Of a stretch of DNA of 64,000 bases, positions 26,083 to 37,724 are shown one piece after another. The position numbers and the translations under genes are program-made. Source of the DNA: Luidia sarsii (lineage: Eukaryota > Echinodermata > Asteroidea > Paxillosida > Luidiidae); NCBI GenBank assembly GCA_949987565.1, contig OX465102.1:18054968-18118967 (forward strand). The letters run 5' to 3'. How positions within the stretch are numbered: position 1 is the first letter of the stretch; the number at the start of each line of letters is the position of its first letter. The notes under the pieces are model-generated. The model ran no database searches. It saw only the letters and a program-made list of their open reading frames with translations, and was not told where the DNA came from.

Positions 26083-29000
26083 CAAGTTAGCCCAGTGGAC
26101 TCCATGAGAACCTCCCTGTAATCCATACCAATGCAGGGGTTTGTGGTGGGCCTGTCTAGCGCCTACTTCCTCCACCACCCCAAACAAAATGCACCATTTT
26201 CATCAGGGGTCACACAAACTCCATCCAAACCCAAGTCCCCATTTCGAGGTTTGGTTTACAAGGCCTGGGATAATAATAAATTACCCCCCACCAACCAATT
26301 CTTTTCAGCCTCCACTACTTCCTCTAAAGTTTAAAGGCCCAATACAACATTGGTAAAGGTCAGAAGATTGCCACAGTTTGTGTGTTAGACCATTAAACAT
26401 CAAAAAAAAGAAATCCTGTGAAGGTTTCAGCTCAAATGGTCATCTGAGAAAGTATAAAAAGGCAAAAAACTGTCAAGGTTTTCGTAGCGTTCTGTAGTGT
26501 AAGAAAGGGTTCATGTATTACTCGCGACCAATAAACTATTTGTTGATGTTTGGGTGAAGATTTCTCGAGAAGTACAGCATCCAAGACCATAAGATTTCAA
26601 CATGAGGATTCTATCATGAGTGACCATCTAAAATCTCTGTAAATTAGAAGGAAATCTGTGGACATCGATGTTTCCGGATCTTCCCAATGTTCCCTATTGG
26701 GCCTTTAAAGTTTAACTTGATGTAGATTTCATCAATCACAGTAGATCTGCTAATACCTGTGTGGCGCCATAACTTGCATGGATACAACAGAGTTTCAGAC
26801 ACCAAAAAAAAAAAGGGGGATTGTGGTTTGTGCAAGCCACATGACCCACCACACTAAAACCCACCTACAGAATGTCTGCTGGCTATTTGGGCAACCTACA
26901 ACAACATTCCAGTCATGACAATGATACTTTGGAGTTAGGATAGTTCAGGGCTTACAGTTAAATGACCCTAACCCCCTCTCCCTTCCCTCCCCTCCCATCT
27001 GGGCTGGCCGGCGCTAATCCGATTTCCCTCAGCCCTTGAGAAAGGAAATTCTGACCACATTCTCATTGCCTCCTTGCTCTATGCCCTATGCTTATTATTA
27101 TTTTTCTTTGCTGCTGAATTTTAAAATATGCACTCACACTCACAGCAGAATATACATACACGTATTTTCAAATAGTCTTTTTAACCAATTCTTTGAATTA
27201 TTTTGTAATTTGGTATTTTAGTTTTAGCTTTTATCTTTGTATTCAGCGCTTTGAGGCCATTTTGGCAATTTGGTGCTTCATAAATATATTCTAATCACTT
27301 ACCCAGTTTCTTGTAGAACCATGCATTTATAAAGAATACTGTTTTACAAAGTTGGGGATTAGAATTTGAAAGGTACACGTACACCTGTAGATGAGTAGTT
27401 GCTGTACATGTACATGTAGTTGGGGAATTAAAGGCTTTCATATGTAAGCGTGTATCAAGAGGCTTTGTGTTGAACAATGGCTGCAGCTTTGCCACAATGC
27501 ATAGCTGGCACAACAATTACAAGGGGCAAGCAGAGCTCCCAATTACACATCCTCATCAAGGCATAATCCCTTCTCTATCTGGCCACATCCTGCTACCAAA
27601 TTCCTGCCCTGTATTCACTGCTTATGTAATCTGCCTTCTCACAACATCCCTTGCCTAGCTGACTGGCGGGTGGGGAGGGGGTTGGGGATTGGGGGACACC
27701 TAGCCCAGTTAGAATGAGACATAATGATGCCTTTGCCTGTAATGAGTCATCAAATTACATGTATATGGGCAGTCTCCCCAGGAACGATGTACAATTTGTA
27801 CATGTTTAATGAACACCTGCCTGCAGTGTGTGGTTTCTGGTAACATGCACAATGTGCTATGCCGAATAAGCAATTTCAATAGGAATTATGTACATATATT
27901 ATAAATGCAAATTTAAGATGCCTAGTTGCTGACTGATCGGGCTTGGTAACTAGTATTTAGCTACAGTACACTGTATAAGAGCAAAATTTCAATGTACATG
28001 TATCACTAATGAAAACTAGTAACTTCAATTCAGGTTGAGACTTCATTATTAAACAAAATTGTGGATAGGAAATGTGTATCAGCTTAGTACAGTTGTACAA
28101 ATGTACAAGCAACATTGTATATCTTAGTTATAGGAACTACATACAATACACTTCCTGTAGCTCTAACAATTAACAATTGTATTTCCTAATACAGCCAGGT
28201 AAAATTGTACTGCCGAAAAAATTGTAATTACATGTACAGGTATTAGCTGTTTGTGAAATTGTGGTCATGTGTTACCATAATTTTCTATGTGTTCCATGAA
28301 ATTTACAAAAAAGTTAACAACCCAAACCTACAGTTATAACCAAGTCTTGTATAAAATCATTAAAATGTACATCGTAATGTAGTTCAAATTTTGATGGAAA
28401 AATTTGATCTAGTTGAAAAAAAAGGAAGAATTTTGTCTCAACTCTCAAAGAAAAAAAAATATAAATAAATAAATAACCCCGATATTTAGTTCACATCTCA
28501 GGGGCATACACGAACATGTAATGCAATCTCCTCTTTTGCCAGAAGACGAGGGACAAAGAAAAACAATCGAGAAGTGGTTGAAACAAAAACAGGAAATTTT
28601 CAAGGCTAGAAAGAAAGCTGGTTCCGGAGGAAGTTGTTGATTATGAAAACAGATGCTGAATTGTTTTAGCCCACAGTGTACACTTGTGTCAATGTACACA
28701 GCAGGTTATACCGGTAATGGTATTACCAGGTAGCTACTGGTAGACAGTTGTAGTACATGTATAATGTACATGTATGCGTGTACATGGGGCACATACCAAA
28801 TCATCACATATTGTCCTGTGCACGTATGTATTGTAGGGTACATGTACATGTATGTACATTACAAATTCTACATGTACATGTATATTGACGAAATTGGGAT
28901 CATTTTGGAATGCAGAGAATGATAGAATGAATGCATCAGTTCATGTGTACATATACATGTACATGTCAAGTACCACATGGTATAACTTAAGACTGCAAGT

Positions 29001-32000
29001 GCAACTGCACAAGTACAAAATGATTTACATGCAGCAGGTGTATACTACATTTATGTAGACACTGGATTGTGTAGACTGCATATACAAAATGCATATTGGG
29101 CATCCAAAATTGTTGTCGGAATATTTCTATGATGACATAATCTTTGTTGATAAGTTGATAACCAAACTTGCAGACCTGTACATACATGTACAGTAGGTAC
29201 AGTATACAATATGTATCTGTACATGACAAGTACACGTACAGTGTTTGGAGCAAATAATATATTGTGCAATAACATGTACATGTACATGTACGGTCTGTAT
29301 ACTGTACAGTGCACACAGCACATACCATTATGCACTCCATACATGTTCATGTAATGATGCTAACACTTGCAGTTGCACTTAAAATGTAGTGATTGTACAG
29401 TACATTGTACATGTATACTTGTACTTTACTTAAAACAACCAATGCTATACACTACATGTACAGTAAATTCTTTTTACATGTACATGTACATGTACATGTA
29501 CATATATGTATATTCTGATTGATTGAAAGAATGTTCACATTCTCACTTTGTCATGCAATGCATCCTCTGTGCAGATATGGCATTGAATGATACCGGTACT
29601 GTACATGTACATGTGTCTGTTAGCTTGTGTATGTGTGTGTACAGGTGTACGGAACACTGTACCGGTATGTGTACATGTATATAATGGCTATATGCATGAA
29701 AAATGTTATACCAATGGCAAAAGTACTATATATGTATATGTATATGTACATGTACATGCACATGGAATATTTCAATGTGTATACGCATTCATTGTACATG
29801 TACATGTAAGTGTACTGGTACATGCGCTTAACTAACAATGGCTGTGGCTTTGAAAGGCCCCAGACAATGGTCTACATGAACCGTGGGAAATCAACTGTAC
29901 ATGTACATGTATGTACATTGTACATGTACACTGCATACGGGTACACACACAATGCATGTTCTCATTCTTCTGCATAAGTAATGAAGTATGTACACGTCAA
30001 CTTACATGTATGTACATACATGTACATGTACAGTACACGTGTACAACATCAATACAAACATGTGCATGCACTCATTGCACTGTACACTAGGCTTGTGTTT
30101 TTGGCAGATACACTCCCAGTGCACACCACATCACATCACATTTATACATGTAGTTACCAAATACAATTTACATACATGCATTGTACAGTCTACTGCGACT
30201 AATACTAAATGTCCTAAACACCTACTGTACATGTATGTACTGTACATGTACAATGTACATGTAGATGTACAATGTACATACCGGGATCTGTAAATTTGAG
30301 GGGCATCTATAAACCAATGCCTACCAGTACCAGGTAGTGTACTCAGACTCCATGGATGTACACGTATGTACTCCACATGAGTCTGTCCAACTTAATTCAA
30401 ATTTCAATGAGGTTTTGCCCTTGCTCGACGTGATAAACAATGAGTGATCAGTGCTCAGTCAGAACCTCACTAAATTAAATTCTCCTCGACGCAAACATCA
30501 TGTTATATCATTATTCCTCCATGGTTATAATATCTACATGTATGCTGTCCAACTTGGTAGATTTTACAATTTACATGTAGCCCATTACCCGCCCTTTTCG
30601 TCTAGATCCATGTCTCTCTTCAGCAAGTCTACATGTGAGGTGATTGCATGCCTACCACACCTTCTACATGTACATGTAGCACTCCTTTGCAGTTGCACCG
30701 TGGAGGAAGGAAAGAGAAGTAGTTCGAACGAGGGATTGCACTGACCCAAAAAGAGCAAAATTTGAAAATCTCAAAAAATTCACTGAACATGGCCTGTTCA
30801 TCCTAGCAGGACCTTTCTCAACAAAAAAGAGATCCTATTTGGATTGAAATAGCTGTCCTTCTTTTCTGAGAGTGTTACCACCCAAAAAATGCTGCCTGAT
30901 TGATCGTCGATGGGAATAATTAAAAACAGTAGGACTAGGAGTAACAGAGGCTTTAGTTACTGTAACTACATTTATCTATATCTTATGGTCCTCGGATAAT
31001 GTTTCTCGAATCAGATAACAAGGTGAATGTTTCGCATTTCTGTTTGTAAAAAAAGAAGAAGTGAATCTCCACTGGTGCCGCACAAGTGAATGCTGTGCTC
31101 GGTATGTTGGCCTGATACTAATGGTAGTGACTGACTCATGCGGTCCAACTTTGAAGGAATGTTTGGCTCGGGGCTAATTCCACGGCCACAAATACATGAT
31201 AGCACTCTGTCTGCCCAGATAGGTAGCAGTTCACTGACACAGGCATCACCCCTCTGTACACATGTTCACGATTGCGCTGCTAAATTTTATGTACCGGTAA
31301 ACAAGCCTTCTTCCATAAAATGGACAATTTGCATCAACCAGAATGTTGCGTGCGTAACATGTATGTACACATTCTGAACATCTGTTTGTTAAATGTGTTT
31401 TCATGAATCTCATTATCATTTTAATATAAACCATCAATCATGTACATTCTTGTGCCATGTCTACATCAGTTGTATTGTACTAGCTAAAGTAGTGCTCAAA
31501 TCTATCTAGGAAATGATGTACATGTACTCCTCATAAGAATGATCGTTTTTTAAATTTGATCTGAAAATGAATTTACCACCATGGACAGTGGAAAAGAACT
31601 GTAAGCCATGGTTTGAAATGTGAAAATAGGAATCAACTGAACTGACCCCAGACATTTCAGTCTTACTCTTGACTGACATTGCTTACAACTTACAAGTTAC
31701 ATTTTTTTTGGGGGGGGGGGGTGTATCTAAACAAAAACAGTGCCTATGGCATTTGAACTTACAGAGTGTTCAAGAAAAGTAATGGTCAGCAATTTCTGAA
31801 AATACCACAATACTACGGGTGTGTAGTTCATGTACATGTAGGCCTACCGTATGTAAGCTGCTGTTTCTGATTTTGAAAAACAACAGCCAATGGTGAATGG
31901 ATAACTTCATTGTAGGGCTGTATGTGTGTACCACTGTACAGTATATATTTACATGTACAGTACTTTCCTTGCTAGTTTTACTGTCTGTGAGTTACTGCAG

Positions 32001-34279
32001 TCAGAGTCAGTTTGTAAACATATTTTTTCGAAACAAGTTGGCTTCAGGTTTATTTATTAAAAAGTACTGATCCTGAATGAACAATGTACATGTACACATG
32101 TGTACTTACCTTATCTCTAAAGGCAACGTAAAAATACTGCAACTGCAGTGTGTACATGAAGCTGCAGGAACTGATTTTGAATTTTTATCCAAATCATCGC
32201 CATAGGTCAGATGACAATCAAAGTATCAAAATTGTTAAAAAAGGAGTACCGTACAAGGAGGACTACAGACAGTAGAGTTACGATATTGTACTCACCATGT
32301 CTTTCAAGGCAAAGCAGAATACACTGTCCTTTACTAACACATACAGTAGTGCTGGCTTCAACCAAATGTGAATGACTAATGAGTAATCCGCAGAGCATTA
32401 ATACAATCCATGAATCACTGGATGCTTGCACACACAATGCTGTCCCTCCAAAATTAGAGACGGCTCAAGATGCCTGTGCACAACACAATGTAACTATGTA
32501 CATGTATATCCACTTCAGTCACGCTGTACACACGTGTGGTAGCATTGATCTACTGCTCACTACTACCACAGAGCTACTACTATCAGACTGTGTACCATGG
32601 AGGGTGTACGTACGTAGGATTGATCTGCTTCCTACCTTGTACACTCACTCACAGCCCAGTGTGGACTGAGCAGTGACTAGTAAATATGTCACGCTGGCTT
32701 TTGTTGCCTCACAGACCCACAGAACCCCCCCTTCCATCTCTCCAACAGAGCCATCAGCAGCTACAGTGTACACGCTTGCATAGCTGAGTGATGACGTATA
32801 GTCAGTGACAGCACAGCAGATTGGCAACAATAAGGGGGGGTTGGCCAGACTTGCCACAGATGATCTACCACTTGCCAGGGGCTACGTTCTTGTGGAGACC
32901 CTTCACAATGGGATCTACATCCCAGTCTACATGTACATGATGTACATCATGACTACATGTATGTACATGTACATGTACATTATTGTGACAGTGTTCCAAG
33001 AAGAACAGCTCTGTCACCATTGGAAGGGCTATCTTCCTACCCAGTACCAGTGATTCCCAGAACAGCAGGCAGTCAGTGATTCCCGTCTACCCACGAATAC
33101 AGAAATTCTTGAAAATCAACCAAAATGAAAACCCTCAGCTGAATGCTTCTACTCCGTAAGATATCAACCCACATTACCCAGAGGTTTAGTTTTTTTCTGA
33201 GAAAAATAATAAACAAAGTGAATACAAAAGACTGTTGCAAACTGCTTGCTGACTTAAATGACATGCAATACATCATAAATCTCAAAAGGGCCTGAGGATT
33301 CAATTCAAGCAGGACCTTCATACATACGTGTACATCACGTACATGTACACACTGTACAGTGCACAGACAGTCTGTGTATGTCCTTGTCACTTTGCCTTTG
33401 AGAAAGGTCCTGCTAGGATCGAAACGTCAGGCCCTCTAACTTTTGAGAAAAATAATAAACAAATTATATTCACAGGGCGCTTGTCATTCTGTCTTTCAGA
33501 AACGTCCTGCTAGTGCTAGGATCAAAATGTCAGACTGGCCACATTTTGTACAACAATATCTTGCCAGTGCTTCAATGTTGGGGTTTTCTCCGCCTTTGGA
33601 CTTCATTCGTTAGTGTGCTGCCCAAGGTGCTGATCTCAATTCCAGAGAAACTCTATTTGGGTTTTCACTGGAATATTTTTCTAGTGTCATCTCGTCATCA
33701 GCCTATAAAAGTCATCACAGAGCCACTAATTGGCAATTATCGGGTTGTTGCCCCGGTCAATGAATAAATACGAATAAATGAATGAATCAATGAATAAATT
33801 ATTACAGGCATACATGTAGATGCGCAACACGGCACATTGGTGGCAACAATAACAAGATTTTGTTTTGTTTATTGAAATGGCAATCAAGTAAGAGCGTTAT
33901 ATGCAAAAATGCTGCAAACGGCTGAATGACTAACATTACCGGTACCAAAGTGCAACTACTGTACGTGCATCCAAAAAACAGATCCATGCAGAATCTGCCT
34001 TTTGATTCTACAGCTCCTGCTACGATCGAAACACCAGGCCCCGTACTTTCCCAAGTAGTGTCATCAAAGGAGTGAACAAAGCTACAAAACTACTTGCTGA
34101 CTGGAATGACTTGATGTCTTGATCCTAACAGGTCCTTCCCCCCAAAGACCTTTGAGGAAATTCCTGCTAACTTGTGACCCTCTTTAAGAGAGAGGGGAGA
34201 AAGAGAGAGGGGAGAAAGAGAGAGAAGGAGAGGGAGACGGAGAGAGAGAGAGGGAGAGAGAGAGAAAGAGAGAGGTAGA

Positions 34280-34310
<31 letters not shown>

Positions 34311-36421
34311 GGAAAGAGAGAGAGACGGGGAGGGAATGGTTTTCGTTCAGAAACCGCACTGTTATACCATGGAATTATACCAGCCACTCTGTCTATACAG
34401 CAGGAAACATGAAAACGTAAGCGGTCAAACCGAACCAACCAACCATGCACAACAGTGCTCCATTCAAAAGGCTTAGCTCAGTCCAGATAGCATGCCACAT
34501 GGACAATATGGGCCCCGATTACACCCTCGGGCTAAAGTATGACCAATGGGAGGGAAAAGCCATAAAAAAGGGCTCTTAAAAGGCTCACAATAGGCCCGGC
34601 TGACCTGCCAATTACCTCACAAGTATGGTTGGAATGGAAACGACCAGGCCTGGCTGGTTATCAGCAATCCAAAGCAATCATGACCAGTCAACAAATAGAA
34701 GTAAAAACTGACTGGGAATTTTGAAACATTTTAAACAAATTGTTCAAAACTTCCGGGTCAGATTTTCCTGATAAATTATTTGTTTGACTTTAATTGAAAT
34801 TTGAAAAAGCTGCACCCACGCAGTTCTGGTTGTAGTCCCCGCCAAGATTACCACGCGATTTAGACTCCACTAAGACTAGAGTGAGACTTTTTCAAATAAT
34901 CGCGTTTACTTGCGATGCAATGAGTGGCGTGCGCATTGCGCGTGTTGGACACGGGTCAGACCCGTGTCCACTAGACTGAGCTTTTCACACTACATGAATA
35001 TGATTTCAACACATTGTCGACCCGTGTAGAGCGCTCAAAACGTGTTGAAACCAACCCTGCTCGGAGGGTGGGTTGAGAGCGGCCGACCCGTGTTGAGATT
35101 GAAGTCCGACATGTGTTGAAAGCCGTAGTGTGAATGTCTCTGGGTTGAGTTCGACCTGTGTAACTTAACGACCATGCGTGGCAGCATCACACTGTACACA
35201 TGTACATGTACATGGCATGGGGGTTTTTCTTATTGCATTGGGCCTATCAGTGTTAACAGCGCGATCCCGTGTGTGTGAAAAGATCGCGCAATACACAAGT
35301 CATAAAAATTACACGTGTCAAGCAATTGCCAGTGTGAAAAGGGAGCGAAATTGATCCGTGTCCAAATTTTAAAGGGTAAGCACAATCATTTTTACCATGA
35401 AGCTTATTTGTACACAGAATACTACAATAAATCACATAACATCGTTTTTTTTTACCTGACCAATTTCTGGATGAAATTCGGTGGATTTTGGTCATGAAAT
35501 CAAGTGAAAAAGAGGTATTTTTTCGTGTATTCTAAGAGATTTGGTTTAACACAACCGGAATTGATTGAGATTAGACAATTCAGATTTTGATTGTGCTTAC
35601 CTTTAGGAATTTGACACGGGTCGGACCCGTGTACATGTAGATTACGGTACCAGGTAATAGATTTCAACATGGATCGGACTTTCATATAGTACGTGTAGTT
35701 CAAAAAGGCCTTAGTTTGGACTACCGGTACTCTAGGGGGTCGTTCAAACACCGTACTAAAAGTGGTCTATCTTCGGTTTAAACTGAAAAGGGTCTAACTA
35801 GTCGTGTCTGAACGGTCTACGTAGACCGTTTTGGGTACTAAAACGGTCTATCTCATAAGTCATAACCACATCCGGTTTAGGCAGATGAGCGGGCGCATTA
35901 CATAACCGGTGATTTATGTCATTCGGGTCAATTAAGGGAAGTTGGGATTCAGGGTCAAGCAACATGTGTGACCTCTTGGTACCAGAGATAGACTGTTTTC
36001 AGTTGAACTCAGTGAGTATGAACGCAAGGGGTTTGCAATGGAATGTTTACCTCCCGCTGTGACCGCAAATGATAGACCTTTTTCGGTCTCTGTAGTATGG
36101 TGTCTGAACATAGCCAAAGGTCTGGACTTGTTTCCTCCCCAGACTGCTTACCCTTCTCCGCCTTTCTTCAATCTCCGGGTCACTCCCCCCACGGCTGGGG
36201 CTGGCTTGGGGCCGGGCGGATGGTCGTAGTCCGGCGACCTCTTGCTCTCGTACGGCGGGGCCTGCTTCTCGTGGGCGTGCGGCAGCGAGGGCGCCGTCTG
36301 CTGCATGTCGTAGATGTGCTGCGATTTCTTCAGGTCGTGCGGGCCCACTGGCTCCTGGATTGGGGGCTTGTAGTAGTCCGTCTGCTTCATGGCTGGGCGA
36401 AGGTGCAGGTCAGAACCGGTT
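12274..36421 (-). CDS. large disordered Ser/Pro-rich scaffold protein, possibly Shroom-like (partial gene, four exons)
   Basis: Four minus-strand exons join with compatible phases: 36421-36152, 24516-20544, 17390-17218 and 12699-12274, giving about 1,614 codons. All donors are GT (GTAAGC, GTGACG, GTGAGG, GTAAGT) and all acceptors AG. The product is almost entirely low complexity: Ser, Pro, Arg and Gly rich, with SDP-type basic/serine motifs, a His run, an Asn run, SH3-ligand-like PPALPPKQ and polyproline PPPPTPP and ELPPPPPEV. No catalytic domain, membrane span or PDZ is visible. One giant central exon followed by polyproline exons suits a cytoskeletal scaffold. Shroom (apical actomyosin constriction) is my best guess, but its C-terminal ASD2 coiled coil would lie left of base 1 and I cannot verify it. 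Other disordered actin or SH3 scaffolds are possible. Exon structure is well supported; family assignment is not. Confidence 0.5.
12477..12503. repeat. coding hexanucleotide repeat (GGGGCT)n
   Basis: Four tandem copies of the hexamer (ctgggg/ggggct) lie inside the polyproline exon and encode the (Gln-Pro)n run on the minus strand. Such coding repeats are prone to length variation. Confidence 0.85.
14042..14104. mobile_element. palindromic GGTCCTGCTAGG-family element
   Basis: Inverted pair: 'atttcgatcctagcaggacc' followed within a few bases by 'actgctagaatcgaaacgtc'. It belongs to the family described for 49469-49553. Confidence 0.7.
16117..16265. mobile_element. pogo/Tigger-like MITE, 3'-truncated copy 3
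   Basis: Starts TACAGTGGAACATCGCTTTA and shares 'cgggatccatgaaa' and 'gggagccaaagggcatgttc' with the other copies. It stops after 'ctgaatgtttggtat', where the inverted end should follow. Confidence 0.75.
17218..17390 (-). CDS. scaffold gene, 173-bp exon
   Basis: The acceptor 'gctcatcccag' precedes 17390 and the donor CAAAG|GTGAGG follows 17218. It enters in phase 0, continuing directly from PPKQ, and reads [20 protein letters not shown], then a Gln/Arg/Ser-rich stretch ending [11 protein letters not shown] plus two bases. The next exon supplies the third base. The basic and acidic first half could form a short helix. GC-rich against AT-rich flanks. Confidence 0.7.
17590..17785. mobile_element. 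histone-hairpin MITE, copy 1
   Basis: Inverted arms: 'gcggtgacaccgtgcaaa' on the left and 'atggtgtcaccgctaacc' on the right, with outer 'agaaggagtaggtt' against 'aactccttctact'. The centre holds GGTTCTTTTCAGAACC (17702-17717, plus strand) followed by ACAC, and an imperfect inverted copy at 17674. Confidence 0.8.
17702..17717 (+). other. histone 3' stem-loop-like hairpin
   Basis: A 6-bp stem GGTTCT/AGAACC around a TTTC loop, followed by ACAC. The metazoan histone mRNA 3' stem-loop has the same geometry (GGCTCT-TTTC-AGAGCC followed by ACC). One stem position differs by a compensated pair (T-A for C-G). It lies in a MITE with no histone gene nearby. Confidence 0.6.
18345..18580. mobile_element. 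histone-hairpin MITE, copy 2
   Basis: Left arm 'tgcggtgacaccatgta' (near 18386-18402), right arm 'tacatggtgtcaccacaaacc' (near 18552-18573). The interior has a long inverted pair (GGGCAGTGTGTGCTCTG and CAGAGCACACACTGCCC), directly followed by GAAACGTTGATTTACC and then the hairpin at 18510-18525. Confidence 0.85.
18510..18525 (+). other. histone 3' stem-loop-like hairpin (ATTC loop)
   Basis: GGCTCT-ATTC-AGAGCC followed by ACAAA. The stem is identical to the histone consensus, with one loop change. It lies 16 bases after a stem ending in CTGCCC-GAAAC. Confidence 0.6.
18785..18960 (-). mobile_element. tRNA-Ser-like SINE fragment
   Basis: Read on the minus strand it begins 'gctcggtggtcaagtcgtta', with an A-box-like block, then 'gcactagaaagc', which looks like an anticodon arm with AGA in the loop, then a degraded B-box region 'ttggaatcacccc'. 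This resembles a serine tRNA head with a non-tRNA body (...'ctcgacgtaataag'...). A related body lies near 30413-30440. Acceptor pairing is poor, so it is not called a functional tRNA. Confidence 0.5.
20105..20335. mobile_element. histone-hairpin MITE, copy 3, with hammerhead-like core
   Basis: Arms 'gcagtgacaccatgcaaa' (left) and 'catggtgtcaccgcaaacc' (right), with 'aggtctcttgaag' against 'ttaagagacctt'. On the minus strand, CTGATGA (20230-20224) is followed by a GGC...GCC stem and AGAACGTTG, then the hairpin at 20183-20168. A second CTGATGA lies on the plus strand at 20261. Confidence 0.85.
20168..20183 (-). other. histone 3' stem-loop-like hairpin
   Basis: Minus strand GGTTCT-TTTC-AGAACC followed by ACACC, the same hairpin as at 17702 and 59212. 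Confidence 0.6.
20544..24516 (-). CDS. scaffold gene, giant central exon (1,324 codons)
   Basis: It begins at 24516 after 'atgctgcag' and ends at 20544 with CCTAAGCAG|GTGACG. The frame is open for 3,973 bp and strongly GC-rich. From the first in-frame Met (24323) it reads [20 protein letters not shown]. Visible elements in order: [10 protein letters not shown] and [11 protein letters not shown] near the start, a six-His run, an Asn/His run (NNNNHNHNN), [10 protein letters not shown] mid-protein, repeated serine/basic motifs ([30 protein letters not shown]), a Ser/Tyr-rich stretch ([20 protein letters not shown]), [11 protein letters not shown], and the proline-rich C-terminal PPALPPKQ. No predicted globular fold is evident. 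The reading frame runs past the donor to 20460, but the cysteine run encoded there lies after a good splice site and is best read as intron. A long GC-rich frame on the opposite strand is a shadow. Confidence 0.8.
24668..24830. repeat. ATCGCGATT-type repeat, uninterrupted copy
   Basis: Shares 'cagcagagcattccca', 'ctcgctaatag', 'aatcgcgattcaaatcc' and '(ca)n...gtggagttt' with 9800-10130, but lacks the pogo-like MITE between 'ctaatag' and 'tgg/tga'. Confidence 0.7.
24883..24965. repeat. (TACATG)n cluster
   Basis: Overlapping GTACATGTAC and TGTACA units, self-complementary. Confidence 0.85.
26036..26084. repeat. (GA)n microsatellite followed by a G run
   Basis: Purine tract dominated by GAGAGA, ending in about ten G. 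Confidence 0.9.
26331..26710. mobile_element. 380-bp MITE with TTAAAGGCCCAATA ends
   Basis: Starts TTAAAGGCCCAATACAACAT and ends with the inverted CAATGTTCCCTATTGGGCCTTTAA; the symmetry extends about 35 bp with mismatches. TTAA at the borders may include the target duplication. Fragments sharing 'agaaggaaatctgtggacatcgatg' occur at 44636-44698 and 60045-60222. No coding capacity. Confidence 0.8.
28750..30285. repeat. dense (TACATG)n / TGTACA region
   Basis: Many runs of GTACATGTAC, TGTACA and TACCGGTAC over 1.5 kb (28750-28970, 29170-29510, 29600-29830, 29895-30035, 30228-30285). Short Tyr/Met/His-rich open frames here come from the repeat. Confidence 0.85.
34188..34330. repeat. (GA)n-rich tract
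   Basis: About 140 bp of plus-strand purines (gagagaga, gggaga, gagaaag). Confidence 0.9.
36152..36421 (-). CDS. scaffold gene, most 5' exon seen (90 residues)
   Basis: The acceptor 'gccaccgcag' precedes 36421 and the donor AAGG|GTAAGC follows 36152. The exon starts with one base of a split codon, then reads [20 protein letters not shown] and ends with GG of a split codon that the next exon completes. GC content is far above the flanks. The in-frame ATG at 36390-36388 has a reasonable context (ccagccATGa) and could be the start if the upstream part is 5' UTR. The acceptor shows that at least one more exon exists upstream, possibly in or beyond the assembly gap. Confidence 0.75.
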
Positions 36422-37323
36422 CTGCGGTGGCAAAAAGGATAAATAAAGAAGACAGGAGAATATAATTGAACAGTCTAAATTTCAACAGTTAAAATTCAGT
36501 CCGTTTTGTATATATGTACAGCACAGTACAGTACATCAAATACACTTATCATTATTTTGCATGTAAGCCACATCATAAAACATATTCAAAACTTGTTTAG
36601 TGTACATATAATTTTCAGTGTAATAATCAGTGACCGGACAAATTCTAAGAATTTTTTTTCAGTTACATCTTCATTGTACACTGAATGCAAATCTACAGTA
36701 CATCATGTACAATTAACATAAGGCAATGTACATTACATGTATAGAGATCTTTGATTGGTTCAGAGATACAAAATGTAGCATCAAATCTTGTGGTTTGACA
36801 CTTGGGAAGAAATACTATTGTATTGAGAATTTCATTCATAAACAAAAACGAAAGGCAACCAATACAGATCAAACATACACATGCACAATACACATGGACT
36901 CACCAAACAACAGTTTACCATACAGTACTTGAAAAGGACAATTAGTACACAGTACTTACTCCTAGAATACAATGTATTTGGCCCCACTGTGTTGAATAAA
37001 ATCTCTTTCAAATAACAGGTTCACACAGAGAGTCAACCTTAATCAAGGTTGCAGCTGACCCAAACAACCAACTCTATACATGTACACAGGATTGACAGCA
37101 CTCTGAGAGTCTCTAAGTGCCAAGGGTGGCACAAGGTTGACAATGACAAGGCCAAGGACCACATGGCTATGAAAACCAAACGACTCCCTTCAGTCATGCT
37201 TCAGTAGAGTATCATACATCCACACAGGAAGACATCCAGGCAGTCCAGCTCAAATGCCAGGAGACTCCTGTCATGGTCATGTTATTGATTGTGCGGTTTG
37301 GGCAAGTTGGTACATGTGCACTT
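36422..37323. other. AT-rich non-coding stretch up to the assembly gap
   Basis: No exon or clear repeat beyond scattered TGTACA/TACATG motifs. It would hold upstream intron sequence of the scaffold gene. Confidence 0.5.
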
Positions 37324-37523
37324 NNNNNNNNNNNNNNNNNNNNNNNNNNNNNNNNNNNNNNNNNNNNNNNNNNNNNNNNNNNNNNNNNNNNNNNNNNNNN
37401 NNNNNNNNNNNNNNNNNNNNNNNNNNNNNNNNNNNNNNNNNNNNNNNNNNNNNNNNNNNNNNNNNNNNNNNNNNNNNNNNNNNNNNNNNNNNNNNNNNNN
37501 NNNNNNNNNNNNNNNNNNNNNNN
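37324..37523. other. assembly gap (200 N)
   Basis: Exactly 200 N, a conventional placeholder length, so the real size is unknown. It lies at the outer left edge of the foldback element. Confidence 0.99.
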
Positions 37524-37724
37524 AAATCGGACGTAAAAGAAGTTTGTTGAAAAGCGATAGCTTCACATGTTAACATATATTATTCATAGAATTTATAATT
37601 CCAAAGGGAATAATTAATTGTTTTAATCTTTGATAATCCATGTAGTAATACTCCACTCCCTTGCATATCAAAAATTAATAATACAACCAATAGTGCTGTT
37701 AAGGGTCAGGGTTTTTGTTGATAT

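Larger units (their letters stand above)
24517..36151. other. 11.6-kb intron of the scaffold gene
   Basis: No exon recognised. The stretch holds an ATCGCGATT-type repeat (24668-24830), TACATG clusters (24883-24965 and densely 28750-30285), a GA tract (26036-26084), a 380-bp MITE (26331-26710), palindromic-family copies (25545-25600, 30790-30860, 33285-33440, 33490-33540, 34112-34170), a second GA tract (34188-34330), a T-run/G-run junction (31702-31721) and a repeat at about 35740-36116 ending 'tgtctgaacatagcc'. Confidence 0.65.
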